Below, piece after piece: positions 20,441 through 32,164 of a DNA stretch of 64,000 nt. The DNA is from Mastigias papua (lineage: Eukaryota; Cnidaria; Scyphozoa; Rhizostomeae; Mastigiidae). Below the pieces are notes generated by a model. The model had not been told where the DNA came from. It ran no database searches and worked only from the letters and a program-made list of their open reading frames with translations. Location of the stretch: contig OZ025273.1 of NCBI GenBank assembly GCA_964019165.1, positions 13,198,214-13,262,213 of the forward strand, written 5' to 3'. Position 1 is the first letter of the stretch. Each line of letters starts with the position of its first letter. Made by a program: the position numbers and the translations under genes.

Positions 20441-22669
20441 TATCACAGAAGCAGAATCTTCATCTCATTTTAAATCATGATTTGATATTCATCTTACTAT
20501 ATGATTTTCATTAGAAATAAGATTAAATTCAACAAGAGGCACCACTTTCCTTTAAAGCAGATATGTACCCAAGGGGTGACCTGGGGGTTAGGCCTAATCT
20601 TAACTTTCAAACGGTTACTCGGTGCCCCTTAGAAGCAAAGCAATTGAGCTCCCTTTGCAATATTTTGCAACATTTTCTAGAATTGAAACCAGATATTATA
20701 ATTCAATGCATTCTGCTGTAGTACTAGTTTTGCTTGTTATTATTGTTACATAATGGTCGGTAACTGCAGTTATTTCACAATTCTGAGCACCACGAGGATT
20801 TATGCTCACTACGCCTATATTACCCGGACCCCCTACCAACATCATGCTTGCTCAAGGCCTAAACTAGAAGAGTTGCAAAAAAACAATACCATCTAGAACT
20901 CCATTAACCTTTACCAAAAATTGCCATTTGTGAGGAGCAATACTTTTAACGAAGGACGTTTGAAGATGAATATTGTTTTTGCTTCCCCCCCCCCTTCAAG
21001 ATAAATTACCTCAATACACTCTAGATTGATTTTATGATAGGCACCCCGGTTCTCATTATACTGCATAATCGCATTAGTTGAATTTGCTCTTGAAAACTAA
21101 TCATAAAGTCTTTTACACTTCTAGGAAATTTTTATAGTGGCTTTTGTTGATCCTTTATCCTATTGTATCAGACTATTAACATAAGAAGCGGTCGAAAGAA
21201 TGTACTCTCTTATTCCTGAGGTGGATGCAGCCATTCACAACACTCGCACTGCTGATAGCAGGGGATGACCCTATACTACTACGTTGTCTTGATAACCCTC
21301 TCTTCTGCTATGGAATCTTGTGCGTACAGTTTGACCTATTCTCACAAATATCCAGTTGACGGAATAGTTGCATTGTGCAATTGTAAATTTTAGATGTAGT
21401 ATGAATCGAAGAAGGCCCATTAGCAGTCTCCAAATGGAATGTGAATGGTTTTACAAGCACTTATACCGAAGATGATAGCAGCGCAGTACTGTGGCTATTC
21501 TATTTGTATTTGTTGCCATCGATTTCAGTTAGGCATGCATTCTAAATACTTGGATAACCGTAGATTTCTGAGGAAGTGTAGACCATGCCTCCGTTATGTT
21601 ACAACAAGGATTTATGCCAAGACTGCAAGTCAAAACACTAAGTGCAAATCAACTATTAATAGCATTCCTAGACGTTGAGCGAATGAATACCCAAAGCTTG
21701 GACTGTTGTGGGAGTATTCGTTGTCTGAATTATAGATCTACAATCCTCACTAGCAGACAGTTAGTATTTATCTGCAATCCTCACAAGCCGAAAATTTGAT
21801 TTACTGACATATATTCATCGGAAGCTAACTAGACCTCAATGTAAACTCAATTCACCTTATGGGGAAGGTGTCATTATCGGGTGATGTGTACTGGAAAGAA
21901 ATTATTACACGTTTTTTTGGCTTAGGAAAGTGGTCAATAGGAAAATAATGCTCTAAGATTTTGGGTAGAGATTGTTTTAATACTTCCTACTCCTTGTTGC
22001 TGACTGAAAGTGAAAAATCGTTGCATTTATTATATAGATATTTCGGGTTCTCTCTGCTTTACATGGGGTTGTATTAGGTAGCAGTATTGGTGTTGGAACA
22101 GGGACTCTGCGGGTGTGGGCTGTAGGTTTGACCTATCGCTGTAGTTATTTGGGCGTGACACGTAGTTCCCAAATTGTGCGAATGTCAAAATTTGACCTAG
22201 ATCCACCCCTGTCTTATTCAATTCACTGACAAAATATATTAATGTGCGCTTATACATTAACCAACCTGCATTCATAAATATATGGGTAGGATGCAGAATC
22301 CAATGCAAATAGATTTTGCATGATCTCCATAACTTATACTTACTAGCATAATCTGCATAATTGACCAAATCTAACTCTAGCTATGCATAGTTTACAGAAG
22401 GCAAAAACCTCTTTTCATGGAAGATCTACGTTGTACCTCTAAAAAGTAACTGCATTTTGTGAAATATTGATTTTGGATTTATGTGAAACTTAGTGATACT
22501 TCCAAGAAGCGATTCAACTAGCTTTACGGAACAATCCAACAAGTCCAAGGCTGATGTAGATCAAGACTATACATATAGACGACTCTTTCAAGTACGAATG
22601 GCGTTGGAATACAAAAACATGACATGACCACATCATCCATACTTTTCGGAAACTAGTAGAAGTACTGTA

Positions 22670-22820
22670 TTGCTATTTGTACCTTGTTGTATTTTAAAGA
22701 TAAAATAAAATTAAAACAATTAGTTTGCATTGTATAAAGCACTTTATTGCTATTGAAACTTGTACCCTGTTGTATTCTAAGCATCAAATTGAATGAAATG
22801 AAATGAAATGAACTGCAGCA
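22670..22820 (+). repeat. Direct repeat ending in a (GAAAT)n tail
   Basis: TATTGCTATTTGTACCTTGT at about 22671 recurs in modified form at about 22748, a shift of about 76 bases. The second copy ends in GAATGAAATGAAATGAAATG, the pentamer tail also seen on non-LTR copies near 55455, 59850 and 48410. Possibly a non-LTR 3' end of a different subfamily. Confidence 0.45.
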
Positions 22821-23731
22821 ATTGACACCTCTATGTAGTGTACAGCTCTTCATCACATTTGATAGATCGCTCACTCCTTTTCGCGAACAATAATTATTTC
22901 TTATTTTCTCGCATTTCTTATGTACTTTTCTATCAATAGATTTGTGCTTCTGTATCCTTTATAGATGTGGAACAGAATTATGTTTGAGCGAGGCCACAAA
23001 CCAAAACCTAAGGCGATGCATTACTCCTGCATAGCCAAACATATGGAATTCCTTACTCTGTTTCCCCCTACACCAATTTTGAAACTGAATTCAAGCTCAT
23101 TGTCAAATCCAACAGAGTCGTTATGTAGTTCCATGCTCCCTGTTTTGCCTTTGTACTATGTGTTGTAATATCTTTATGAGCACGTAAAAAACACCAACTC
23201 TTTAGTGAGGACACTTGCCGAAAGTCCCTGCCAACTCTAACAGGAGAATCTTATTACGTCTTTGTCCTACACACTAAAAGGTTATAACAACTTTTATTTC
23301 GGAGGGATGATTTGACTATAAATGTAGAAAAGGGTAAAGGATTTATATAAATATCACATTTAACTCTTCTGTCCAATTTCATCTTCCAGATTCCAGTTCG
23401 TGGTTCATCGTGACAATATTTGTTGCGTAATACACCATCTTCTTTAATCTATTGCAGAACCCAGCCTAAAATTTGTTACCTCTCGAAGATTTTTTTAGAA
23501 AAATCCGACCATTAATCACAAACTCAATTTACTTTCTCCAGTGTCTGTTCTTTACTCTATTAAATATTGTAGTATATGAGCTGATAGCTGTGGGATATGT
23601 CCAAATATTCATATTTTTTATCACAACAGTTTCAGACCTGTAGCCAGGAGGTGGCCTAGCCAAGATCCCTACTGGACTTCCACACAATGACTCAGTCGCT
23701 TTTAGATATAGAGTATTCCAACTATTTTTGG

Positions 23732-23732
<1 letters not shown>

Positions 23733-23799
<67 letters not shown>
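23733..23799. repeat. (TA)n microsatellite
   Basis: TA dinucleotides following CCAACTATTTTTGGAACA, which itself resembles the inner part of the Tc1-type MITE termini at 6.6 and 7.2 kb. The next 23800-24260 shows nothing recognisable. Confidence 0.9.
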
Positions 23800-23802
<3 letters not shown>

Positions 23803-24262
23803 TGTATAGCTAGAAGTTGCTTTCCTACTTAACTAAAAGTGCTCAACACAGTAATGTATTTTGTTCAACAGATTTTTGCTATGGATGGAATTTATGATAA
23901 ACAGCTTTTGGTAAAGGCATAGACTGCATTTATCATTGCTTGGCACACTACATGTACTTTTCAAAATCTACCAGTTAACTGTAAAGCTCTTACTTTCCTC
24001 TTTTAGCTCCCATACTTATTTTGGTAGCTCTGTGCTATTCCTGCATTTTATATTATTGAAATCTTTAATGGGGTTTCTATATCTTCCTTTGAAAGGTGAC
24101 TCCGATAATCCAATGTAGAACTTTGTATCTTCTTCACATTTCAAAGTGGCTTGGTAGATGATGTTGGGTGTTAGGCACTTTCCTGGAAGTGGACACTTGG
24201 TCTCGTTATGGCAATTACATAGGCAATATAATTGCCGTCATTGCCGTAATGAGACCAACTGT

Positions 24263-24401
<139 letters not shown>

Positions 24402-24532
24402 TTTAGTAGAAGCAACAGGGTTTGGAAAGAAATGACAAGTGAAAGTGCGAGAAAATAACCGACCCGAGCGGGATTCGAACTCGCGACCCCTGACAGTGTA
24501 CGTCGGTGCTCTACCAACTGAGCTATCGGGCC
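24402..24532 (-). mobile_element. tRNA-headed SINE-like unit, copy 1
   Basis: Minus-strand order: tRNA-like head (24532-24460), a body of about 58 bases (GGTTATTTTCTCGCACTTTC then CAAACCCTGTTGCTTCTAC), then the (TA)n tract. A second head-plus-body start is found at 29585-29695 and another tail at 24712-24720 joined to 29544-29580, so the unit is repeated. A tRNA promoter, a short body and a simple-repeat tail are the standard SINE layout. Confidence 0.65.
24460..24532 (-). tRNA. tRNA-like head, anticodon ACA, copy 1
   Basis: 73 bases in a good cloverleaf: acceptor GGCCCGA/TCGGGTC with one G-T, D stem GCTC/GAGC, anticodon stem CCGAC/GTCAG with one C-A mismatch, T stem GCGAG/CCCGC with one mismatch, TTCGAAT loop, discriminator G. 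Box A (TAGCTCAGTTGG) and box B (AGTTCGAATCC) are near consensus. The loop GTACACT gives anticodon ACA (Cys UGU codon), an unusual choice because cysteine tRNAs normally use GCA. Stem mismatches and the attached repeat tail favour a SINE head. Confidence 0.6.
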
Positions 24533-24716
24533 ACGCTTCCAAATCGTTGCTCAAGGGTAGTTCATTTGCTCGCACCGCCCCTCTCTTAACCAATTTGCAC
24601 AGGGGAGCCATCGCAGCCCCATCGCAATGTGCATTGGACCTGCTGTTGAGAGAGGACTGCTCACACCAGGGGGGCCATCGCAGCCCCATCGACTGGATAG
24701 AGTTGAGGAAAGTTTA
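24533..24716. repeat. Flank with a duplicated CCATCGCAGCCCCATCG motif
   Basis: GGGGAGCCATCGCAGCCCC (24602-) and GGGGGGCCATCGCAGCCCC (24669-) form a direct repeat of about 22 bases offset by 68. It lies between the SINE-like unit and the gypsy 5' LTR. Origin not recognised. Confidence 0.5.
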
Positions 24717-24720
24717 GTAG

Positions 24721-24894
24721 TGTAATGATTGTGTTAGCTATCTAGCTGTCATCATACCCCTGGCCCTATAGGACACTAATTGACATGTGCAGAACTTCTT
24801 GCATTGTGTAATGCGTGAGTCAGTCTGGTTTTGGAATCGATAGATAGCAGTAAACGAATTCTTGTCTCTCTCTGGCGAACCCCTAAACGCAACA
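24721..24894 (+). repeat. Gypsy 5' LTR
   Basis: Begins TGTAATGATTGTGTTAGC and ends CCCTAAACGCAACA. It is followed at once by ACTGGTGGCAGAGGAACAG; TGGTGGCAGAGG from 24897 is a plausible primer-binding site because it starts with TGG, the complement of a tRNA CCA end. The tRNA was not identified. Confidence 0.95.
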
Positions 24895-24936
24895 ACTGGT
24901 GGCAGAGGAACAGAGCTGAGTGATCAAGTATCAAGT

Positions 24937-25896
24937 ATGTCTGTTATTCTTCCTGAAACGTTCCAAACTGGTGATTTTGTTGCCTGGCTACGCCAGTTCG
25001 AATGTTGTGCTGATGCCAACAACTGGGATGCTGCCGTGAAATTACGGAAACTACCTGCCTTTCTCCGTGGGCCAGTTGCCGCCTATTTCCATAGCCTGGC
25101 AGACGCTCAAAAGGAAACGTATGCACATCTGGTCAAATTCCTTCGTGATCGTTTATGTCCAGTGGTTGATCGCGAACGTTTTTATGCCGATTTTGAAAGC
25201 CGCCACCTTCGTCCGAACGAAGATCCCTCGCTTTTTCTTTGGGCCCTTGAGGACATTTTATCAAAAGCCGACCCGGACCTGAGTGATGCTGCCAAGCAAG
25301 CCCTATTAGGGAAACAATTTCTTCGAGGTCTGCCTAACGATCTAAAGTTGCGCCTTTTGGAGCATGACCCCACCCTCCAGCTTACTTCCATGGTTGAATT
25401 CGTTCAGCGCTTTCATGCAGTTCATGGGACAGACCATGAGGGACGTGCAATAAACCATGCCTTCACTACAAGGGATGCTGTTACTGCTCCCCAGGACTCC
25501 CTCCGTGCATCTGTCGTCGAGTTAACTGCCGCCGTTGCCGCTCTGACAGCGAATCCAAAGATCAGCGATCAGAAATCTCTACAAGCACCACCGCAGCCAC
25601 TGCGACTGCTACAACCAACACCAAACCGAGGCCGCACTGCTCAAAGATGGCGGGATGTGGAAAGCCGGCAAAGACGTGGTGTACGTTGTTTCAATTGTAA
25701 TCAGTTCGGTCACTATGCAAGATCCTGTCCATGGGACACACAATGCAGCCTGTGTTTTGGTTGGGGACACCGTCAAGAACAGTGTGCTAACAATCATGTG
25801 TTTAATGGACCAGCTAACTGTCAATCTCTGCCTACTACAAGCACTGTAAGTCCCACTTCTTCATATTCTTTAAACTTCAACGGGGTGCCTCAATAA
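24937..25896 (+). CDS. Gypsy Gag (capsid-nucleocapsid)
   Basis: Structural protein of the virus-like particle, 319 residues from the ATG at 24937 (MSVILPETFQTGDFVAWL). I chose this ATG because the open frame upstream runs back into the LTR. The capsid-like part includes LRKLPAFLRGPVAAYFHSL and LGKQFLRGLPNDLKLRLLE. Two C-terminal CCHC zinc knuckles follow: CFNCNQFGHYARSC and CSLCFGWGHRQEQC. The ORF is intact, ends TAA, and the pol region begins about 40 bases later in a different frame. Low-complexity Ser/Thr at the end. Confidence 0.9.
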   Translation: MSVILPETFQTGDFVAWLRQFECCADANNWDAAVKLRKLPAFLRGPVAAYFHSLADAQKETYAHLVKFLRDRLCPVVDRERFYADFESRHLRPNEDPSLFLWALEDILSKADPDLSDAAKQALLGKQFLRGLPNDLKLRLLEHDPTLQLTSMVEFVQRFHAVHGTDHEGRAINHAFTTRDAVTAPQDSLRASVVELTAAVAALTANPKISDQKSLQAPPQPLRLLQPTPNRGRTAQRWRDVESRQRRGVRCFNCNQFGHYARSCPWDTQCSLCFGWGHRQEQCANNHVFNGPANCQSLPTTSTVSPTSSYSLNFNGVPQ

Positions 25897-25937
25897 AGGG
25901 CTGGGTTGAAGGTCACCCCCGTGTTTTTTCTGTTGGA

Positions 25938-28900
25938 TTGGCGCCATATTCTTGCTCTCAGCCTTTGATTAAATGTGATTTAGGTGGGGTAGATGTCCAT
26001 GCTTTAATAGACACTGGCTCCATGAAATCCTTTGTTAGCAAACATATTTTTGATAAGATGAAGCCACTACCAGTAATAAGCAATAGCATTTCCTCTTGCA
26101 TTAGTAATACACACTCAGTTGTCATTTCCATGTAGTGGCTCTGCACCATATTCAGGTACTTTTTTAGTGTCTTCCAATCTTTTTCAGCCACTACAATGCA
26201 TTTTTGGTTGGGACTTTTTAACCCATAATAGCTTACAACTCTCTTGTACTGCAAGTGGAGTGTATTCTATTGTGGGGGCCCATGGCATAACACCCTTAAA
26301 TCCACATCCTTCTCCAGCCCCCTGCCCTCCACCGCCACCATCCTTGCCTGGCAGGAACGTCTCAACCAACTATGATGCAATCTCACCCTGTTTACTTGTT
26401 CAGTCTTCAAGCAGGGGCCCTGTTCCTGTCAAACTGCAGGTCAGATATATGTATTCCAGGTAGGACTGAGATTATAGTCAGTTGTAGTATTCCAAAAAAT
26501 TGTCAAGGGGAGTTAGGTATGTCATCACCTCTTTTAGGTAGAACTCTCCCTGTCATCCAACATTCTTGCTTCCTATTCTGTTTGCCAGCCATCATCTAAT
26601 TGCATTCCAGTTCGTTTAATGAATACTTCAACTGTTGATATTCAGTTGCATGCTGGACAGCGAGTAAGTGACTTCATTCCACTAGTTGAAAGTGCTCTCC
26701 TAGCTACAACTCTGTCAGAGCATGACTCATCTATTACATGCAGCACAGACACTCCTTTAGCCATAAAGCACCAATTGGAAGCAGCTCTGAGCCCTTCTCT
26801 TAATGTGCATGAGAAGCAAAACATTCTTAGTACACTGCTCATGTTTTCTGATGTTTTTGAGGAAACCCTGGGGCATACTAATGTTGTGCAGCACAAAATT
26901 GATACAGGTGATTCTAGGCCCATTCGTCAATATCCAAGAAGATTACCCTTTGCCTACCGTAAAGAAACTAGCAAGCAAGTTGCAGAAATGTTAGATCAAG
27001 GTGTTATCCAAGCCAGTAGTAGTTCCTTGGCTTCTCCAATTGTTTTAGTAAAGAAAAAGGATGGCACTTTTCGTTTTTGTATAGATTATCGCAAGTTAAA
27101 TGAAGTAACAAAGAAAGATGCCCATCCCCTTCCCAGGATTGATGACCTCCTTGATGCCTTGCAAGGTTCACAAATGTTTAGTACACTTGATCTCAGATCT
27201 GGTTACTGGCAGGTGAGTGTTGACCCTAAAGACCGCGAAAAAACTGCCTTTGTTACACCAGATAGTCTCTGGGAGTTCCTTCGCCTTCCATTTGGGGTTT
27301 CTGGTGGACCTGCTACTTTACAACGTGCCATTGAAATTGTCTTATCAGGCTTAACATTTGAGACTTGCCTTTGTTATTTTGATGATATTATAATTCCATC
27401 TTGCAATTTGCAACAACAATGTAAGCGCTTGTCACTTGTACTAACCAGATTTAGGGAACATAATTTGAAAGTCAAAGCTTCTAAATGTTGCTTTGGTGCA
27501 GACCAAGTATTGTTTTTAGGCCATATTGTCTCCTCTGCTGGGTGCATACTGATCCCAAGAAGATTGCAGCTGTGTCTGATTTGGCTGCTCCTAAGAATGT
27601 CGAACAGGTAAGAACCTTTCTAGGCATTGCTGGGTATTATAGAAGATTTATTCCCAACTTTGCTTCTCTTTCTGCCCCCCTAGTAGCTTTAACCAAAAAG
27701 GCCTCAAAGTTTCATTGGGGTGCCCCAGAACAAAACGCATTTGAAGTCCTGCAACAGCTACTTTGTTCTGCCCCTGTTCTTTCCTATCCTAACTTTGATC
27801 AGCACTTTATTCTACAAACAGATGCTTCAGACCTTGGCCTAGGTGCTGTTCTCACTCAGAAAGATGGCTTAGGCCAAGAACATGTGATCTCATAAGCAAG
27901 CCGGTCCTTGTCCGACCAGGAGAAACGGTACTCTGCCACTGAAAAAGAGGCCCTTGCAGTCGTATTTGCCACAGATCATTTCCGTGCCTACCTCCTTGGC
28001 AGACATTTCATTTTTAGAGTTTTCTGGCATTGTTGGGACAGTTTGCATATTATCAATGGCTTACTGGTCAAGACTTCCTCAGTTGAGAAAGGTCCTATTC
28101 CAGAGTATTCCTTTGTAATTCCTACTAGCTTAATTGATTTTGTTTTGCAAGGAATTCATAGCACTCCCTTTGCAGGCCATCTAGGCATGAAGAAAACATT
28201 ACTTCGTACAAAAAACCGCTTTTTCTGGCCAGAGATGGCAGTCCAGATCAAAGACTTTGTGCGACATTGTCCTGTTTGTGCTCAAACTAAGTTAAATTCT
28301 CCACATGGCAAGGCCCCCTTACAACCTATTGAAGTCAATGAACCTTTTGTGTTTTGGGCGATGGACTATATAGGCCCACTTCCTGAGACCACTCGTGGCA
28401 ACAAGCATTTACTTGTTGTCATGGATCACTTCACTAAGTGGTGTGAAGTTTTTCCCACACAGAACCAAAGGGCAAGCACAGTGGCTGACATCTTAGTTAA
28501 CAGAGTCTTCAGTAGATTTGGCCCACCCACCATCATTCATTCTGACCAAGGCAGCAATTTTGAGAGTAATTTGATGCAGGAAGTTTGTAGTCTTATGGGC
28601 ATTCACAAGTCACGAACCACTGCCTATCACCCACAGTGTGATGGACAGGTTGAAAGGCAGAATCGTACATTGCAAGAAATGCTTGCTGCATTTGCCTCTG
28701 AGCATAAGGATGATTGGGATACCTGGGTCAGTCTTGCAGTTTATGCTTATAACACCAGCTGCCATGAGTCCACAGGTTTTAGTCCCTATGAGCTAGTCTT
28801 TGGTCGTAGCCCCAGAACTCCTTTAGAACTGGATTTAGATATTCCTTTGAAGCACCCCTGTAGTCAGTCTGAATACAGTCAGTCAGTCCGGAAAGTATTG

Positions 28901-29353
28901 CACAGTTTAAATCATAGAGCTAGAGCAAATTTAAAACAGAGTAGACAGAGACAACAGAACTCTCAGTCATCAGTCACCAACAAGTGGTCCCCATTCATCC
29001 CTGGCTCATCAGTTTGGTTGAGGCGGCCAAAGTCATGGAAGTTTGGAGGTAAATGGATTGGACCATATGAGGTCTTGTCCAGGCAAGGGGTTAATTATAA
29101 CTTACGCTCAAAGCTTGGTAAGGAACTGGTTGCCCATCATGACAACCTTAAGTTGTGTGTTGTTCCTATAAGCCCGGGGGTGACAGTTTCCCCAGTGCCA
29201 GAGTCTGTGGACATCAGCTTTGTTGAGGGTGGTACCCCTGCCAATCGAGCGGAATTGCATCCCGGGCAGAATAATCAGCCATATCCACACCCAGCCCATT
29301 TGAGGCAACACATTCAGCCCCCTTTGAGGTTTGGAGAATATGTAACCCACTAA
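25938..29353 (+). pseudogene. Gypsy Pol: protease, RT, RNase H, integrase, disrupted
   Basis: Protease active site ALIDTGSMKSFVS (about 26007-26045), then a TAG at 26133-26135 and frameshifts through 26600. RT 26619-27540 with LDLRSGYWQV and the YFDD catalytic box at 27375-27386; a frameshift near 27545 leads to the RNase H start (TDASDLGLGAVLTQK) with a TAA at 27893-27895. RNase H is cut short after GRHFIFR (near 28018) by an internal deletion that joins it to the integrase. Integrase keeps the HHCC finger (H...H...CPVC), DDE residues in MDYIGPL, HSDQGSNFE and GQVERQNRTLQ, and a KWIGPYEV module. No chromodomain seen. Ends at 29353. Confidence 0.9.
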
Positions 29354-29356
29354 GTT

Positions 29357-29369
29357 AAGGGGGGAATGG
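29357..29369 (+). promoter_or_regulatory. Polypurine tract before the 3' LTR
   Basis: AAGGGGGGAATGG immediately precedes the TG of the 3' LTR and follows the pol stop. Polypurine tracts prime plus-strand cDNA synthesis in LTR elements. Confidence 0.8.
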
Positions 29370-29543
29370 TGTAATGATTGTGTTAGCTATCTAGCTGTCA
29401 TCATACCCCTGGCCCTATAGGGCACTAATTGACATGTGCAGAACTTCTTGCATTGTGTAATACGTGAGTCAGTCTGGTTTTGGAATCGATAGATAGCAGT
29501 AAACGAATTCTTGTCTCTCTCTGGCGAACCCCTAAACTCAACA
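29370..29543 (+). repeat. Gypsy 3' LTR
   Basis: Differs from the 5' LTR at three places: GGGCACTAAT for GGACACTAAT, TAATACGTG for TAATGCGTG, and AAACTCAACA for AAACGCAACA. Confidence 0.95.
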
Positions 29544-29584
29544 GTAGAAGCAACAGGGTTTGGAAGAAATGAAAAGTGAAGCGT

Positions 29585-29657
29585 GGCCCGATAGCTCAGT
29601 TGGTAGAGCACCGACGTACAAAGTCAGGGGTCGCGAGTTCGAATCCCGCTCGGGTCG
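29585..29657 (+). tRNA. tRNA-like head, anticodon ACA, copy 2
   Basis: Same 73-base cloverleaf as 24460-24532 with differences confined to the anticodon loop (GTACAAA here, GTACACT there); anticodon ACA again. Upstream, 29567-29580 (AATGAAAAGTGAA) is the inverted match of TTCACTTTTCAT at about 29674-29685, so this head is bracketed by short inverted repeats. Its downstream body is shorter than in copy 1 and runs straight into (TA)n. Confidence 0.6.
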
Positions 29658-29679
29658 GTTATTCTCTCGCACTTTCACT

Positions 29680-29827
<148 letters not shown>

Positions 29828-30512
29828 GGGAAAGGTACTTGATCCTCACCTTTGGGAGTTGAGTATCATTGCAATGTCTTAGATTGTAGTTCACATTTCG
29901 TTCCTGAAAAAAGTCCTTCATGAAAGGTGGATTTAGATAGAATTTTGTTTTAAAAATTTCAGTCAGTAACAACTGCAGGCTCCGTACATGGACGGGCAGT
30001 GAATTGCTCTGCTCCAGCAGGTAACCAATATCAATTACATGATCTTTACACCCAATGCGCAATGTCCTTTTATGAAGTCGATTTATTCTATTACTCATGG
30101 TTCTATCACAAAACATTCACACAAATAGACAGCAGCTAAAATGAGATAACACAAGTGCTCTAATTGAATGCTACAATTTTTCAGTTTAAGAAGAGACACG
30201 GGTAAAGAGTGTGTAATTTTTGTCCAGCCTTTCTACACAGGGTATTGACATGTGTTTTGAAAGAAAATGATTGATTGAAAATAATACCAAGAAGATTTTC
30301 TTCCGCACTTTCCTTGACACGAGTCTTGCCTATTTTTATTGTTACTTCATTACCTCCCTCGCTCCATAAAACATTAAATGGCATTTGACTTCATTTAGTT
30401 TCTTAAAATTATTTGGGAACCATTTAGTTAGTTTAAGAGCGTCGAGTTCTAAATGCGCAATGACAGCTTCGATTTTAAGACAACACGTATAAATAGTGGT
30501 ATCGTCCTTATA
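29828..30512 (-). pseudogene. Non-LTR RT, C-terminal part
   Basis: Begins with YKDDTTIYTC (30512-30501 is the YxDD box, normally YADD), followed by ALKLTKWFPNNFKKLNEVKC, GKTRVKESAEENLLGIIFN, RINRLHKRTLRI, QLLLTEIFKTKFYLNPPFMK and RNVNYNLRH. Frames change near 30380 and between 30180 and 30116. The NPPFMKDFF tail matches the elements at 10.6-11.2 kb and 50.3-51.9 kb, so these three belong to one clade. Lysine replaces alanine in the catalytic box. Confidence 0.8.
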
Positions 30513-30799
30513 GTTCCAGACTTAATAATATTTAAGAATATTGACGGGAATAGAATTGATAGGAGAAGCTATATTCGAATTAAGGTTTTTTATTTGTATA
30601 GCAACATCTTCAATGGAGACTTCCCTAAGATAAAATTTATCAGAAGACATGGTGGTTTTGTATTTGCTTGGAAGCAACTCAAATTTGTTTACGGGTTTGT
30701 CGATTGGATTTACTATATCATTCGTCGCAGTAATAATGATTCATTGATGAAGGTCCCTAAACTTTCTGTAATATTTGCAAAAATGGTTGTAAAACATCT

Positions 30800-32060
30800 C
30801 TGCTATTTCAGAGTCTTTGCGTACCATTTTTCCATCCTCATGCAAAGAGATGGATGAATTTACTACCTGAACTTTGTCTGAGAAAAGTGGCATTACAGTC
30901 CTTCAAAATTCATGATTATCGTTAAGGTCGTCACGGTCGATTTGGCCTTACGTAGCAATTTCAAGTACATTTTCCTCTGCTATTTATACGCTTTAAAATT
31001 TTCCTCAGTTCTATGGTCGTTTTACCTATACTATATTTTCTTTACGCAAAGCTTTCGTCATGAAAGATCCATTGTTGGCACGAATATATTTATACTTAAC
31101 AGGTGCATGTTCATTCAGCACGTCCATATTAGCAGCCTCAAAAGCACCATAGTCTCCATTCCCACTTAATTTGTTTAAGATCATGTATAAGAGATGATTT
31201 CTGGAGTCTATGGCGCTAAATCGGCTGGCGTCTCTATAGGTGATGATCCTAGGCCTTTCTTAACATATCCACCTTTTAAGGCGGTAGCAATCATAAGTTG
31301 AAAGTCCGACCACCCCGTTTCTATTGTAACAGTACTCTGGAAATTCTTGTTCCTATTTGTTAACATTAAGTCAATGCATCAGGGATTGTCGGACCTGAAG
31401 CAAATTGGGCTCCTATCAAGACTAGCTAAATTGTAATTGTTGGCGCAATCACTGATAACGTCATCATCTATTTCGCAGTTAAAATCACCTATCAGAATGT
31501 GACTTTCGTAAGTCCGACAATAATGATTGAGAGTTTTGCCAGCTTCATTGAAGAAGCCATTTTTGTTTCTTAAGATTTATCTCTATGGTCCCACATTCAA
31601 TATCAGCAGGGACTTTATATTGTTTGAGCTCTTTGACTGGTGTGCGTTCTCTAGCTTAAGTTAACAAGCCACCTTCATTTTAAGTACGATCATACCTATA
31701 TGGCTTCATAAATCCTTCAATCAAGCATTGGCTAGTTAGAAAAGTATTGTTGTGTCTAATCTCTCTAATTATCAGAATGTCAATAGTTTCTAAAATCATA
31801 GGCCTTAGAGAGTCAATTTAATTCCTAATGGAGTCAATGTTTAAGTAGGCAATAATGAGACCGTGACAACTTTCCAGTTGAAGATTTCTCAATGCTATAC
31901 TTGCATCGTTCTTTTCATTTGCTGATTCATCACCGGTGCTTTCATTGACAATATTAGCATTAATTTCATTATTAGCATCAAGTACATTTCCACTAATACT
32001 ATCATTAATATCTTCATTAATAGAGTTAATATTGGGAGAGGACGACAATGCGTTGTCCAT
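30800..32060 (-). pseudogene. Non-LTR endonuclease and pre-RT region
   Basis: Starts in the Asn/Asp/Glu-rich MDNALSSSPNINSINEDIND segment (32060), then SCHGLIIAYLNIDSIRN, the first endonuclease motif (normally ...NINS/NARSL). With frameshifts it continues DILIIREIRHNNTFL, HILIGDFNCEIDDDVI (the GDFN motif near 31500), FRSDNP and GWSDFQLMI, typical APE-like endonuclease blocks that nick the target DNA. The pre-RT part (about 31180-30800) is recognisable only by short patches. Many stops. Confidence 0.7.
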
Positions 32061-32164
32061 GGGAAAAGGCCAATTCGACTCAAATTGTTCAATGACCTCA
32101 CTTTCATCCTCCCGATACCTGTAAGTAGTTGCTGTTCGGAGTCAGATTATAGATGCTTTTAAGA

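Larger units (their letters stand above)
24721..29543 (+). mobile_element. Ty3/gypsy LTR retrotransposon with 174-bp LTRs
   Basis: LTRs at 24721-24894 and 29370-29543, both exactly 174 bases, TG...CA, with three substitutions between them. Target duplication GTAG (24717-24720 and 29544-29547). Between the LTRs: gag with two CCHC knuckles, then protease, RT, RNase H and integrase in the Ty3/gypsy order. The LTR similarity indicates a recent insertion, yet pol is frameshifted and internally deleted. Confidence 0.95.

Noticed and set aside
22795..22820. Pentamer tail as proof of a family-B non-LTR copy
   Set aside because: The conserved 3' hairpin is absent upstream, so only a tail-like repeat is supported.
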